Shown here: in pieces, positions 7,171 to 17,188 of the stretch | Position numbering within the stretch: position 1 is the first letter of the stretch | Layout of the letters: each line of letters begins with the position of its first letter | Origin: Syntrophus sp964555065 | GTDB lineage: Bacteria > Desulfobacterota > Syntrophia > Syntrophales > Syntrophaceae | Assembly (NCBI GenBank): GCA_964555065.1 | Contig: CAZKRB010000002.1 | Span: forward strand, 19,892 to 83,891 | DNA: 64,000 bases | Direction of reading: 5' to 3' | Program-made: the position numbers and the translations under genes | The notes under the pieces: generated by a model | The model's database searches: none | The model's input: only the letters and a program-made list of their open reading frames with translations | Told to the model about the DNA's origin: nothing

Positions 7171-8940
7171 ATGAGCCTCTCCCTCGGGACGGCAGTAACC
7201 AGGCCGTCGCTGAAACCTTTCTGGATGATGATCCCCCCCTGGGTGATCCTGGGGGCGCTTCTGGTACTGGTACCGCTCTTCGGCGCCATCACCCTGGAAA
7301 ACATTCACCGGGAGCGGGAGTTGACCACCCGGCTGCTGGTTGAAAAGGGAGAAGCCCTGATCCGCTCCTTTGAAGCGGGCGTCCGGGCCGGGGCCGGCCT
7401 GTCCTGGGGAAACTTCCAGCTCCAGAAGCTGCTCATCGAGACGGCGCAGCAGCCGGGTGTGGATTATCTCATCATCACCGACGCCCAGGGGATTATCCTG
7501 GCCGACAGCGATCCCTCCCTGGTCGGGGAGGTGTACGGATGGGATCTCGATCTTTCTTCCGCCATCCGGCGGACGGCGGTTGCCTGGCGTCAGATCGCCA
7601 ATACCCGGGGCGCCGATACCTTCGAGGTATACCGGGGATGCCTGAACACGGACCGACTTTTCCCCGGGGATACGCCTCCTGCCGTCGGCTCCCGGGCGGG
7701 CAACTGCATCATCTTCGTCGGCCTCGACATGGGGCCCGTTCTACAGGCGAGGCAGCAGGATACCCGGAATGCCGTCATCACTGCCCTGACGCTTCTCCTC
7801 ATCGGCCTGGCCGGGATGATTTCCCTTTTCCTGGCCCAGGGTTACCGATCCGTCCGGAGCTCCCTCTCCCGGGTGCAGGCCTTTTCCGATAACCTGGTGG
7901 AGCGCATGCCCATCGGCCTGGTGGCTATGGACCCCGAGGGGAAGGTCATCGCCTTCAACAAAACGGCGGAAATTGTCCTCGGCGTGCCCGCCGGCGGCGC
8001 GCTCGGTCGGAAGGCCGCGGAGGTCCTGCCGGAGCTTCTCCTGGAAATGCCGGAACCTCCGGGAACAACGGGAACCATCCTGGAGAGGGAGGTTGAATGC
8101 TCCCTTCCCGGGGGGGAGACCGTCCTTTTGGGCATGATTCCGACGCAGGTTCAGGATGACGAGGGAACTTTTTTCGGTTCCGCCGTTCTTTTCCGGGATT
8201 TGACGGAAATGCAGCGCCTCAAGGGGGAGGTGGAGCGCAGCCGGAGACTGGCCGCCATCGGCAGCCTGGCCTCGGGCGTGGCCCACGAGATCCGGAATCC
8301 CCTGAGCTCCATCAAGGGCTTTGCCACGGTCATGCGGGAACGCCATCGGGATAACCCCGACGACTGCCGGGTAACGGAGATCATGATCCAGGAGGTGGAA
8401 CGGCTCAACCGGGTCATCGGCAATCTCCTGGAATTTTCCCGCCCCCTGGTCATGAACCGGAAGGAGACGGCTCTCGAGCCGATCCTGCGCCATACCCTGA
8501 AGATGATCGAAGGGCAGGCGCGGGCGAAAGGCGTGACCATCCGGACGGAGTTCCCGGACAGCCTGCCACCGGCCGCCCTGGATTCCGATAAAATGATCCA
8601 GGTCTTTCTCAATCTGGCCCTGAATGCCCTCAACGCCATGCCGAAGGGTGGGACGCTCTCCGTGGCGCTGGCCCGGCCCGATCCGCAGACGCTCCGCGTG
8701 GAGGTTGCCGACTCGGGGACGGGGATTGCCGAGAAGGATCTGAGCCGGATTTTTGATCCGTATTTCACCACCAAACCCTCCGGCACCGGCCTGGGGCTGG
8801 CCATCGCCCAGAGGATTGTCGAGGCCCACGGCGGCAAAATCCGCGTGGCAAGCGAACCGGGAAAGGGAACCGTCTTTTCCATCCTTCTTCCCCGCGGAGG
8901 AGCCCCTGCCGAAGCAACGAATAGGGAGATGCCTTCATGA
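7171..8940 (+). CDS. ZraS-like membrane sensor histidine kinase
   Basis: 589 residues. There is a membrane helix at about 20-42, a periplasmic sensor domain to about 203 (PDC-like, with GVDYLIITDAQGIILADSD), a second helix at about 204-224, a PAS domain at about 235-345 and a HisKA helix with ASGVAHEIRNPLSSIKG, in which His372 is the phosphorylation site. The ATPase domain has the N box LNLALNALNAMPKGG, G1 DSGTGIAEKDLSRIFDPYF and G2 GTGLGLAIAQ. The GGAG ribosome site is eight bases before the ATG. The stop overlaps the start of the next gene (ATGA), so the two are translationally coupled. By family it phosphorylates the NtrC-type regulator downstream. Context with the ZraP-like gene suggests an envelope or metal stress signal. 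Confidence 0.93.
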   Translation: MSLSLGTAVTRPSLKPFWMMIPPWVILGALLVLVPLFGAITLENIHRERELTTRLLVEKGEALIRSFEAGVRAGAGLSWGNFQLQKLLIETAQQPGVDYLIITDAQGIILADSDPSLVGEVYGWDLDLSSAIRRTAVAWRQIANTRGADTFEVYRGCLNTDRLFPGDTPPAVGSRAGNCIIFVGLDMGPVLQARQQDTRNAVITALTLLLIGLAGMISLFLAQGYRSVRSSLSRVQAFSDNLVERMPIGLVAMDPEGKVIAFNKTAEIVLGVPAGGALGRKAAEVLPELLLEMPEPPGTTGTILEREVECSLPGGETVLLGMIPTQVQDDEGTFFGSAVLFRDLTEMQRLKGEVERSRRLAAIGSLASGVAHEIRNPLSSIKGFATVMRERHRDNPDDCRVTEIMIQEVERLNRVIGNLLEFSRPLVMNRKETALEPILRHTLKMIEGQARAKGVTIRTEFPDSLPPAALDSDKMIQVFLNLALNALNAMPKGGTLSVALARPDPQTLRVEVADSGTGIAEKDLSRIFDPYFTTKPSGTGLGLAIAQRIVEAHGGKIRVASEPGKGTVFSILLPRGGAPAEATNREMPS

Positions 8941-10295
8941 AAAAGAAAAGCGCCATCCTGGTTGTTGATGATGATTTTGCCCACCGGACCATGCTCAAGA
9001 CGCTGATTTCCGGCTGGGGGTACAACGTCTCCGAAGCGGACGACGGAGCGACGGCCATCGATGCCGTCCAGAGCGGTCCCTTTGATCTGGTTCTCATGGA
9101 CATCCGCATGGTCGGGGTTTCCGGCATCGAGGCCCTGGAAGAAATGCGCCGACTCAATCCGGCGCTCCCGATCATCCTCATGACCGCCTACGCCTCCGTG
9201 GAAACGGCCGTGGAGGCGCTCAAGAAGGGGGCCTACGATTACCTGACCAAGCCCCTCGATTTCGACGAACTCCGGCTGGTCCTGGAACGGGGGCTGGAAC
9301 ACACGCACCTGAAAGAGGAGAATCTGCTCCTGAAGGAGCGCCTGGGAATCCGCTTCGACCGGCGCAGCATCATCGGCCGCAGCGAAGCCATGGCGAAGCT
9401 GCTCGACCTGGTGGCCCAGGTGGCCCCGTCGGAGGCGACGGTTCTGCTCAACGGGGAGTCGGGGACGGGAAAGGAGATCATCGCCGCCGCCATCCATTAC
9501 AACAGCCTCCGGAAGGACGGGCCCTTCGTCAAGATCAACTGCGCCGCCATCACGGAAACCCTTCTGGAATCGGAGCTCTTCGGCCACGAGAAAGGCGCCT
9601 TCACCGGCGCCGACCGCCGCAAGGAGGGAAAATTCCGCCAGGCCAGCGGGGGAACGATCCTGCTCGACGAGGTCAGTGAAATGTCCCTGGCCATGCAGGT
9701 GAAGCTGCTTAGGGTCCTTCAGGAGCGGGAGATCACCCGCGTCGGCGGCGAGGAGGTGATTCCCATCGACGTCCGGGTCATCACCGCCACCAACCGGGAC
9801 CTCGTCCGGGAAATCGCCGCCGGGCGTTTCCGCGAGGATCTCTATTACCGGCTCAATGTGGTGACGCTCCAGGTTCCCCCCCTGCGGGAACGGAAAGAGG
9901 ATATCCCCCTTCTGGCCGTCCATTTTCTCAAGGAATTCGCCGAAAAAAACCGCAAGGAGATCAAGGGATTCACTCCGCGGGCCCTGGACCGGATGCTCCG
10001 GTATTCCTGGCCGGGCAATGTGCGGGAACTGATGAACACCGTGGAGCGGGGCGTGGTTCTCTCCCGGTCGGACTATCTGGATGAGTCCGACCTCTCCCCC
10101 ATTCTTCTACCAAAGGACACTCCGGAAGAAAGGATTGAACCGGCGGGCGCCGGCGCATCGCTGGAGGTCGTGGAGAAAGCGACCATCCTGAAAACTTTGG
10201 AGGAGGCGGGCGGCAACAAGAGCGAGGCGGCGCGGCGCCTGGGCATCACCCGGAGGACTCTGCACCAGAAGCTGAAGAAATACGGAAAAATGTAA
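8937..10295 (+). CDS. ZraR-like sigma-54-dependent response regulator
   Basis: 452 residues in the standard NtrC layout. The receiver domain covers residues 1-120 with Asp55 (LVLMDIRM) as phosphate acceptor. The AAA+ sigma-54 interaction domain covers about 140-370, with Walker A GESGTGKE at 173-180 and the sigma-54 contact loop GAFTGA. The C-terminal Fis-type helix-turn-helix ends in NKSEAARRLGITRRTLHQKL. All key motifs are intact. It overlaps the kinase gene by 4 bases. It should remodel RNA polymerase-sigma-54 at the TGGCAC-N5-TTGC promoter of the divergent zraP-like gene, and perhaps regulate itself. No sigma-54 box was found directly before the kinase gene. Confidence 0.95.
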   Translation: MKKKSAILVVDDDFAHRTMLKTLISGWGYNVSEADDGATAIDAVQSGPFDLVLMDIRMVGVSGIEALEEMRRLNPALPIILMTAYASVETAVEALKKGAYDYLTKPLDFDELRLVLERGLEHTHLKEENLLLKERLGIRFDRRSIIGRSEAMAKLLDLVAQVAPSEATVLLNGESGTGKEIIAAAIHYNSLRKDGPFVKINCAAITETLLESELFGHEKGAFTGADRRKEGKFRQASGGTILLDEVSEMSLAMQVKLLRVLQEREITRVGGEEVIPIDVRVITATNRDLVREIAAGRFREDLYYRLNVVTLQVPPLRERKEDIPLLAVHFLKEFAEKNRKEIKGFTPRALDRMLRYSWPGNVRELMNTVERGVVLSRSDYLDESDLSPILLPKDTPEERIEPAGAGASLEVVEKATILKTLEEAGGNKSEAARRLGITRRTLHQKLKKYGKM

Positions 10296-10483
10296 GTTTT
10301 GCCTCCAGCGAGAAAAGGCTTGAAGCGTGCCGCGGTGAGGAATTTCCCTTCCGCTCTTCCCTTCGGAAAACCTTTTCACCGGAGAAGGAAGCCGGGCAGG
10401 GTCTTACATCTGCAAACCGCACCTGCTGGAGGAAATCGGACCGGCGATCCGGAAGGAACTGGATTCGCCTTGAGGGAACGGGG

Positions 10484-11173
10484 ATGCACCTCGGCTATAC
10501 GCTTTTGCGCAGCAGAAAGAGGAAGAAAACGATCTGCCTCCAGCTGAAACAGGACGGCCGGATCGTCATCCGGGCACCCTTCGCGACTCCCCGGCAGGAA
10601 ATCGACGATTTCTTCCGGGCCAAAGAACCCTGGCTGCGGAAGCGCCTCCGGCAGCGGAAGGAAGAGGCTCCGCGGGAAAGCCTTCCCCCGCCCTTCCAGG
10701 AGGGACAGACCTTCCTCTTCCTGGGCGCCGCCTATCCCCTTCGGATCGAAGGGGAACCTTCCACACCCCCGGGCAGACTCCGCTTTGACACCCGCGATTT
10801 TATCCTGCACCGCGATGACGTGCGGCAGGGTCGGGAGCTCTTCGGCGCCTGGTACTGGGCGCAGGCCGATATCCGCCTGCGGGAAAGACTCGACTTCTTC
10901 AGCCGGCAGCTTGCCCTCGCACCCCGGGGATTCCGCATCACCCGGGCGAAAAGTTTCTGGGGCTCCTGTTCGGCGGCGGATCGGCTGGCCTTCAACTGGC
11001 GGCTGATCATGGCTCCCCAACCCGTCATCGATTATGTCCTGGTCCATGAGCTGATGCACCTGGTTGAAAAAAATCATTCGAAAGCTTTCTGGCAGCGTGT
11101 TGCCGCCGTTCTTCCCGATTACGGGCGGCAGAGGTTCTGGCTGCACCGGGAAGGTTTCCGGCTGGCGTGGTAG
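10484..11173 (+). CDS. YgjP/DUF45-family zinc metallopeptidase-like protein
   Basis: 229 residues, normal for the M48-related YgjP-like family. The zinc motif HELMH sits in VLVHELMHLVEKNHSKAFW near residues 187-205, with the further conserved ENHS-FW segment; the N-terminal half is a beta-rich domain containing RKTICLQLKQDGRIVIRAP. No signal peptide, so cytoplasmic. Substrates are unknown for the family; it is often described as a SprT-like predicted metal-dependent hydrolase. The start is the ATG at 10484 with GAGGGAACGGGG just upstream. It is 188 bases after the regulator and 260 bases before feoB and probably forms its own unit. Confidence 0.85.
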   Translation: MHLGYTLLRSRKRKKTICLQLKQDGRIVIRAPFATPRQEIDDFFRAKEPWLRKRLRQRKEEAPRESLPPPFQEGQTFLFLGAAYPLRIEGEPSTPPGRLRFDTRDFILHRDDVRQGRELFGAWYWAQADIRLRERLDFFSRQLALAPRGFRITRAKSFWGSCSAADRLAFNWRLIMAPQPVIDYVLVHELMHLVEKNHSKAFWQRVAAVLPDYGRQRFWLHREGFRLAW

Positions 11174-11433
11174 CTTCTCCGGCGATTCCCGCCTCCAGAC
11201 GAAACGGCAGGGCCGGACAGGCCGGATTTCCCGCTCGAGGGGAAGGGATTCCAATTCCAAAGAGGACGGCAAGGCGGCAAGACCAGGAGGAGACCTCCGG
11301 AAGACGATGGCCGGGAGGAACCCCCGTGGCCGTCGACAAAGAGAGCCTTTTGAGAGCGGAAATTCGCTTTTAATGCACCGTGGGACATGGTAGCGTAACG
11401 GGATTTTTTCAAAGGTTGAGAAGGAGCTGAGGC

Positions 11434-13683
11434 GTGAAGGAAGAGTTGATTCCCCTCTCCCTGCTGAAAGAGGGAGAGGAAGGCATCGTCCGGTCCGTGC
11501 AGGGCGGGAAAGGCATAATCAGCAGGCTGGCCAGCATGGGCATCAGCCAGAACGCCCGAATCCGGGTCCTGCAGAGCGCCGGCGGCCGGTTCATTGTGGA
11601 GGCGTCAGACGCCCGCATTGCCCTGGGATGGTTTGAAGTCAGCCACATCAGCGTGGTCCGGAGCCGCCCCGGCCGCGAGGGGGAACTCCCTCCACCTGAG
11701 CGGCGCCGATTGACGGTGGCCCTCGCCGGGCAGCCGAACGTGGGCAAATCGACGATCTTCAATATCCTCACTGGCCTTTCCCAGCACGTGGGAAACTGGC
11801 CGGGGAAGACGGTGGAAAAGAAGGAGGGCGTCTACATCGCGGGCGATACGGAGATGCATATCATCGATCTGCCGGGGACCTACAGCCTGTCCGCCTTTTC
11901 CGAAGAGGAGCGCGTGACCCGGGACTTCATTCTACAAAGCCGCCCCGACGTGATTGCCCTCCTGATCAATGCCTCCTCCCTGGAACGGAGCCTCTACCTT
12001 CTCTCTGAACTGCTCCTTCTCGGCCCCCCCGTGGTCGTGGCGCTCAACATGCTGGATGTCGCCGAGTCCGCCGGCATTCATATCGATGTGGCCGAACTCC
12101 GCAAAGCTCTCGGCATCCCCGTGATTCCCATGATTGCCACCAAGAACTCCGGGATCAACGACCTGGTCGCCCGGATCCTCGCCACCGCAGACGGCAAAGA
12201 GCCCTATCACCCCGTCATCCCCGGCGTCTCTTCCGACCATGAGGAGGTCTTCGTTGAGCTGCTGGACCTGATCCACGAGCATGTTTCCCTGGAGTCCTAC
12301 CCCTCGGACTGGGTGACGATCAAACTGATGGAAGGAGATGCGGAGATCGCCAAAATGGTGGAGGAGCGGGTGCCGGCCCAGGCCCGGGAGCGGGTCAACG
12401 CCCTGCTGATCGAGCACGAGGACGCCCTGCGGGCCGTGGTGAACGGCCGCTATGCCTGGATCAAGGCGATCACGGACAAGGCGGTTTTCCGGAAACGGAT
12501 GGAGGAAGTGCTGCTGACCGACCGGATCGATCATGTCCTGACCCGCCCGGTCTGGGGAATCCCGATTCTGCTCGGGGTATTCGCCCTCGTTTTTCTTCTC
12601 ACCTATACCGTGGGTTTTCCCCTGCAGAAGATCCTGGAAGAGGCTGTCGTCCACCTGGGCCGCGCCCTGGAGCCCCTTTTTCACTCCTCCCCCCCCTGGC
12701 TGCGGGGAATTGTTCTGGAAGGGGTGATCGGTGGAGCGGGTTCCGTGCTGACCTTCCTGCCCATCCTGGTCATCTTTTTTGCCGTCCTGGCGCTGCTGGA
12801 GGACGTGGGCTACATGGCGCGGGCGGCCTTTGTCATGGACCGGTTCATGCACCTCATCGGGCTTCACGGCAAGAGTTTCATGCCCCTGTGCCTGGGTTTC
12901 GGGTGCAATGTGCCGGCGATGATGGGCGCCCGGATTCTGGAATCCCGGAAGGCCCGGCTTCTCACGCTGCTGCTGATTCCCTTCGTGCCCTGCACGGCGC
13001 GGCTGGCCGTTCTGACCTTTATGACGGCGGCGCTCTTCGGGCAGATGGCGGCCCTCGTTTCCTGGTCCCTGCTGACCCTGAACATCCTGGTTTTGGGTGT
13101 CGTCGGGATGGCGGCTTCCGCGCTCTTCCTCAAAGACGAGCAGACCCCCTTCATCATGGAGCTGCCCCTCTATCACAAACCCAATCCCCGGACCATCGGG
13201 ATGGTCATCTGGAGCCGTTCCCTGTCCTTCGTCAAGAAAGCGGGAACGGTGATCGTGCTCGTTTCGGTGGGCGTCTGGCTGTTGTCCTATCTGCCGGAAG
13301 GCCGGGTGGAAACCAGCCTGCTGTCATGGGGTGGCAAGCTCCTGGAGCCCCTGGGCCTGCCCCTCGGACTGGACTGGAAAATGGTCACCGCCCTGCTGAC
13401 CAGCGTTGTTGCCAAGGAAAACGCCGTGGCCACCCTGGGGGTCCTTTACGGCGTAGGGGATGAAGGGCTCGTCCGCATGCTGCCAACGGTGGTCAGCCAT
13501 GCGTCCGGCCTGTCCTTTCTGGTGGTCCTGATGCTTTTCGTTCCCTGCGCCGCCACGGTGGCGGTGATGCGGCAGGAGATGAAAGACCGGCGCTGGTTTC
13601 TCCTGTCCCTGCTCCTCACCCTCGTCGTCTCCTACCTGGGCGGCATGGCCGCCTACCGCCTAGCCCTCTGGCTGGGGCTGTGA
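11434..13683 (+). CDS. feoB: ferrous iron transporter, FeoA-FeoB fusion
   Basis: 749 residues. Residues 1-80 are a FeoA-type SH3-like domain (LLKEGEEGIVRSVQGGKGI, ending VSHISVVRS), fused to FeoB. The G domain has G1 GQPNVGKST at 99-107, a switch I segment HVGNWPGKTVEKKEG, G3 DLPGTYSL and G4 NMLD. The membrane part begins at about residue 365 and includes GYMARAAFVMDRFM, LGFGCNVPA and the gate-like KENAVATLGV. The start is GTG at 11434 with AAGGAG eight bases upstream; no separate feoA or feoC is adjacent. It imports Fe2+ under anaerobic conditions. No Fur box was recognised in the 260-base upstream region. Fusions of FeoA to FeoB are known but less common than separate genes. Confidence 0.96.
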   Translation: MKEELIPLSLLKEGEEGIVRSVQGGKGIISRLASMGISQNARIRVLQSAGGRFIVEASDARIALGWFEVSHISVVRSRPGREGELPPPERRRLTVALAGQPNVGKSTIFNILTGLSQHVGNWPGKTVEKKEGVYIAGDTEMHIIDLPGTYSLSAFSEEERVTRDFILQSRPDVIALLINASSLERSLYLLSELLLLGPPVVVALNMLDVAESAGIHIDVAELRKALGIPVIPMIATKNSGINDLVARILATADGKEPYHPVIPGVSSDHEEVFVELLDLIHEHVSLESYPSDWVTIKLMEGDAEIAKMVEERVPAQARERVNALLIEHEDALRAVVNGRYAWIKAITDKAVFRKRMEEVLLTDRIDHVLTRPVWGIPILLGVFALVFLLTYTVGFPLQKILEEAVVHLGRALEPLFHSSPPWLRGIVLEGVIGGAGSVLTFLPILVIFFAVLALLEDVGYMARAAFVMDRFMHLIGLHGKSFMPLCLGFGCNVPAMMGARILESRKARLLTLLLIPFVPCTARLAVLTFMTAALFGQMAALVSWSLLTLNILVLGVVGMAASALFLKDEQTPFIMELPLYHKPNPRTIGMVIWSRSLSFVKKAGTVIVLVSVGVWLLSYLPEGRVETSLLSWGGKLLEPLGLPLGLDWKMVTALLTSVVAKENAVATLGVLYGVGDEGLVRMLPTVVSHASGLSFLVVLMLFVPCAATVAVMRQEMKDRRWFLLSLLLTLVVSYLGGMAAYRLALWLGL

Positions 13684-13711
13684 AGGTGATTGTGCAGGGA
13701 GTCCTGTGATT

Positions 13712-14863
13712 TCAGCCACTACAGAGGGATAGCGAATGCCGTTCATGACATCCGACTACTCTTAATAATTGTTCACGAATCAGACAAGACGAAGTCCCGA
13801 GATCAACGGTTGCGAACCTTATGGCATGACCTTGAATGACTACAGTCTCATCCACCATCTCATCGATTGACGGGTGAAGAAGCAGCCCTGACGCATTCGA
13901 TGTCAGCAGATCTCCGTCGCTCTCCTGGGATCGGAGATAGGCATATATTTGGTAAACGTAACCACTTCGCAAAGTATCTTCCCTGTACCATCCTTTTGTA
14001 ACGATAGACGTAAATTTCGTGTCGATGACGATGCGGCGTCCGGTACCGTTATGGTCAAGAATAACATCGGTCCGCATTTTAGGTAAGATTCGGTCAATGC
14101 CCTCTGATTTTCTTTCTATAAGCCAGTTGATGGATTTCCCTGCATCTATATGCCATCCAGAACCAGACAACACGACATCATAGAAACCCGCGACTGCCTT
14201 CTCGTAAAGACGTCTGACCCAGGTAATTTCACGATCGGGGAGAGCCAGAAGTCTGTCGCCGGTTGTTTCCGTTGGGAGGGAGAGCTCAAAAGCAAGATGG
14301 GCAGCCTCTACCATAAGCTGGTCAGCGGAATCATGACGGCCCAACCGATCAGCAAATACTTCCGTCCGGCTGGGCTTTTCTCCTGTGACACCTATCTGCT
14401 TCAGACTGCCAGCCAGGGTACGACATCGGTGTGCAAGATCAGGGCGGAGCACTATTGTTGCGATCTTATCAAGAGCTGCCCGAACGAAACAATTGCGGGG
14501 TGTATTTACAGTGAGATCTTGAAATCGACAGGCCACCCGTCCACGTGCGAGAAGTTGGCGCCGCTCAGTAGTCAGAAGATCAACATGCCCTCGGACTCGG
14601 CCAAGCACAGCCTTTTTTGACTGGTAGCCGAAACTGAGATTGCGCCTGAGTCGATGCTCCACTGCATGCGCCAGGAGTTCCGCAACAAGATCGGGGATAT
14701 CGTCAGGATTATCCTCCACCGCAATCTTTCCATGATTGAGCTTCCGGAAGAGTTGTGAGGCATAAAGCATTAGAAGCCAGAGATTACGCACGGGAATCCG
14801 GCCAACATGGCGACTCACCGAATGGGCAGTAATAACATTCGTCGACACCTCTTTACTCACCAT
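13712..14863 (-). CDS. mcrC: McrC-like 5-methylcytosine restriction nuclease subunit
   Basis: 383 residues, typical for McrC. An N-terminal helical/beta region (HVGRIPVRNLWLLMLYASQ) and a middle LVAELLAHAVEHRLRRNLSF segment resemble the family. The nuclease core is the PD-(D/E)xK pattern TDVILDHNGTGRRIVIDTKF at about 270-290 followed by a Q-containing helix YVYQIYAYLR. Its ATG overlaps the TGA of mcrB by one base, the usual coupling. It cuts DNA once the McrB GTPase ring has engaged modified sites. The gene pair is more AT-rich than its surroundings and points toward feoB, suggesting horizontal acquisition. Confidence 0.9.
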   Translation of the reverse strand: MVSKEVSTNVITAHSVSRHVGRIPVRNLWLLMLYASQLFRKLNHGKIAVEDNPDDIPDLVAELLAHAVEHRLRRNLSFGYQSKKAVLGRVRGHVDLLTTERRQLLARGRVACRFQDLTVNTPRNCFVRAALDKIATIVLRPDLAHRCRTLAGSLKQIGVTGEKPSRTEVFADRLGRHDSADQLMVEAAHLAFELSLPTETTGDRLLALPDREITWVRRLYEKAVAGFYDVVLSGSGWHIDAGKSINWLIERKSEGIDRILPKMRTDVILDHNGTGRRIVIDTKFTSIVTKGWYREDTLRSGYVYQIYAYLRSQESDGDLLTSNASGLLLHPSIDEMVDETVVIQGHAIRFATVDLGTSSCLIREQLLRVVGCHERHSLSLCSG

Positions 14864-17058
14864 CAGAGTCCTTCAGTAAGTTGCTGTTGAGCCTTTTGAG
14901 CCTTCTCGAGTGCATCAAACCAGTATTCTTCGAGGAGCGGGCCAATTTCCGTTTCGACCACTTGCTTAAACCACTCCCGAGCGTCACTGATGGGTATTTT
15001 GAAGGGCGGCGTCACATAGCTGTGGCCAATCCGAAACTGTCGACCGAGACCGGTATCTGCTGTAATCTGTTCATTCAAGGCAAGCATTCTTTTTTCTATT
15101 TCTGTAAGTATCTCCGAGTCGATGCCACATTTTCCCTGAACCCATCTATGCCATGCTTCTCCGAACTTGGGCTCAAGGTCAATAAATGCGAAACGCCGGC
15201 GCAGGGCCAAGTCAACCAAGGCGATAGATCGATCCGCAATATTCATGGTTCCAATGATGTAAAGATTGTCGGGGATGAAAACGCGCTCTTCATCTGATCG
15301 CCGGTAACATAGCTCCAACGCTTCCGTTGGAGTTCTCTTATCAACTTCAAGCAACGTCAACATCTCACCGAATATCTGAGCCGGATTGCCCCGGTTAATC
15401 TCTTCAATCACAACGACATGACGAATTTCGGGCTGCTTCAATGCAGCATTTATCATTTCCACAAATGGACCATCAACCAGTGAAAGCTTCCCATCACCAG
15501 CAGGCCTCCAGCCGCGCACAAAATCTTCATAAGACAGGTTGGGGTGAAACTGTAATGCCCGAACCTTGCCCTCACTCCGTTGACCAATTAAAGCAAATGC
15601 CAAACGCTTTGCGAGCCATGTTTTCCCGGTGCCAGGAGGCCCTTGGAGTATTACGTTCTTTTTCGTGCGGAGCCGTTCAAGCATCTTTTCCAATCGGGAA
15701 CGGTCTATGAAACATCCCTCGGCCAGAATGTCATCAAGCGAGTACGTGACGATAGGCGGTGGCAATACTTCTTCTTCCGGTGTTTTGGTATCACCGGTGT
15801 CATCGGGTATCGGCGGGGGAGGTGTCGTGGAGTCTTTATAAAGCCAAGCGGCTAATGACAGTTCAGGGAAGGAATGGACCGGATATGCCTCTTCCTGAAA
15901 GCGAGCTTCAATCGTCTCCAGGACGGTCAAATAGTCAGCGGCATTACAGCGCCCCTTCGCGCCATTCATACCGATTTGAACATTCAATGTCTCCTGAATA
16001 TACCTTTGTGACTGACTGTCCAGTGTGGGGTAATCCCAAGGGCGTACCCAATATAGACCCATTGTTATATTCCAACCAACTCCAAAGCGTTGGGTTGCAT
16101 CATCATAGGCTTTGATAAAAGAAGAACGAGCTTCATCATCTTCGGATTTCGCAAATCGAATTGCCTCCGCAAAGATGGACCAGAGGTTATCGATGTCATC
16201 AGGTTGCCTGTCTTTTTCAAAACCAAAGAACCATGATTTCTGGTTGTTGAGAACAGGTATTCCCTCAAAGGAGGTCGGAACGGATTCCTCCACGTTCAAC
16301 AATTTAGCCAATTCTGCTGCGATAATTTTTCTATTGGCGTCAGTAATACCTCTGTTGAAAATTCCCATGGCAGTGAATGGGCAGATATCTTTGAGGGGGC
16401 CGGATGATCCATCTGCGAATTGATCCTGCAGATTCTTAAGTCCATCCACTCGGCTGGCGATGTCGTGAATCCCTGCAATCAATTCGTTTCTTTTCTCACG
16501 GAATTCGAGAAGATGATCCGCCACGGACTCATAGAATATTGTCCAGTTGAATCGGCGCTTATCCTCTGCAACGTCACCGAACCGCTCCCGCCAGAAGGAT
16601 GCATTCCTAAACCTGCTCAGGTCTTGGGGTTTACCCTCAAAAGTGAAATCAATCAGGGCATCGGTGGTCCAATCGCCGGGCAGCACTCTCCAAACCGTTT
16701 TCAAATATGTAAAAAAGTACCATTCACGCGGAGATTCAAACGCTGTCCACTTGACCAATACTTTAAGGCCATCACCTGCATTAGCGGTTATTGTCCCAAT
16801 TGCTTTGATCGCCATTACAGAAACCAAATTCCCCCGATTATCGAACGGCAGGTTGTTCTTGCGTACATAGGTCGACTTTATTGCAATTCGATCACCGGGC
16901 GCCATCGATTTAACCACAGCGCTTTCCTTGTCGTTGGGATTCCGTGTTTCCCAAATCCCTTCATCAAGAAATCTCTGCGTCTGATCTTCCGTTCCTCCGA
17001 AAGCAGCTCCAACAAACCAGTATATTCCTGTGCCTGCTCTTTCGATCTTCGAATCCAT
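14863..17058 (-). CDS. mcrB: McrB-like GTPase of a modification-dependent restriction system, EVE-like N-terminus
   Basis: 731 residues, longer than E. coli McrB (459). Residues about 10-115 (GIYWFVGAAFGG, then MAPGDRIAIKSTYV and IKAIGTITANAGDG) resemble EVE/PUA-type domains that bind modified bases. A helical linker (about 170-440) follows. The AAA+ GTPase has Walker A GPPGTGKT at 473-480, an FVRGWRP segment of the McrB family, Walker B VVVIEEINRGNPAQ and the signature MNIADRSIALVDLALRRRF. A GAGGAGA ribosome site lies just upstream. With McrC it would recognise and cut foreign modified DNA. The N-terminal domain, not the GTPase core, should set which modification is read. Low GC relative to neighbours suggests transfer. 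Confidence 0.92.
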   Translation of the reverse strand: MDSKIERAGTGIYWFVGAAFGGTEDQTQRFLDEGIWETRNPNDKESAVVKSMAPGDRIAIKSTYVRKNNLPFDNRGNLVSVMAIKAIGTITANAGDGLKVLVKWTAFESPREWYFFTYLKTVWRVLPGDWTTDALIDFTFEGKPQDLSRFRNASFWRERFGDVAEDKRRFNWTIFYESVADHLLEFREKRNELIAGIHDIASRVDGLKNLQDQFADGSSGPLKDICPFTAMGIFNRGITDANRKIIAAELAKLLNVEESVPTSFEGIPVLNNQKSWFFGFEKDRQPDDIDNLWSIFAEAIRFAKSEDDEARSSFIKAYDDATQRFGVGWNITMGLYWVRPWDYPTLDSQSQRYIQETLNVQIGMNGAKGRCNAADYLTVLETIEARFQEEAYPVHSFPELSLAAWLYKDSTTPPPPIPDDTGDTKTPEEEVLPPPIVTYSLDDILAEGCFIDRSRLEKMLERLRTKKNVILQGPPGTGKTWLAKRLAFALIGQRSEGKVRALQFHPNLSYEDFVRGWRPAGDGKLSLVDGPFVEMINAALKQPEIRHVVVIEEINRGNPAQIFGEMLTLLEVDKRTPTEALELCYRRSDEERVFIPDNLYIIGTMNIADRSIALVDLALRRRFAFIDLEPKFGEAWHRWVQGKCGIDSEILTEIEKRMLALNEQITADTGLGRQFRIGHSYVTPPFKIPISDAREWFKQVVETEIGPLLEEYWFDALEKAQKAQQQLTEGL

Positions 17059-17188
17059 TGATTCTCCTCATAATGGTTTTCTGCATTGCTGAAAAAGACA
17101 AGTTATATGGAAATCTCAATTCTTTCTCATATATGTATCACAACTCAGTCAATTTAGCAGCAGATGCTCTAATGAAAAATGGGTTTAA

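Noticed and set aside
10345..10474. A 44-codon open stretch reading SYICKPHLLEEIGPAIRKEL, just before the YgjP gene
   Set aside because: It looks protein-like but has no usable start codon or ribosome site and no recognised family; it may be a gene remnant, and the evidence is too thin to list it.
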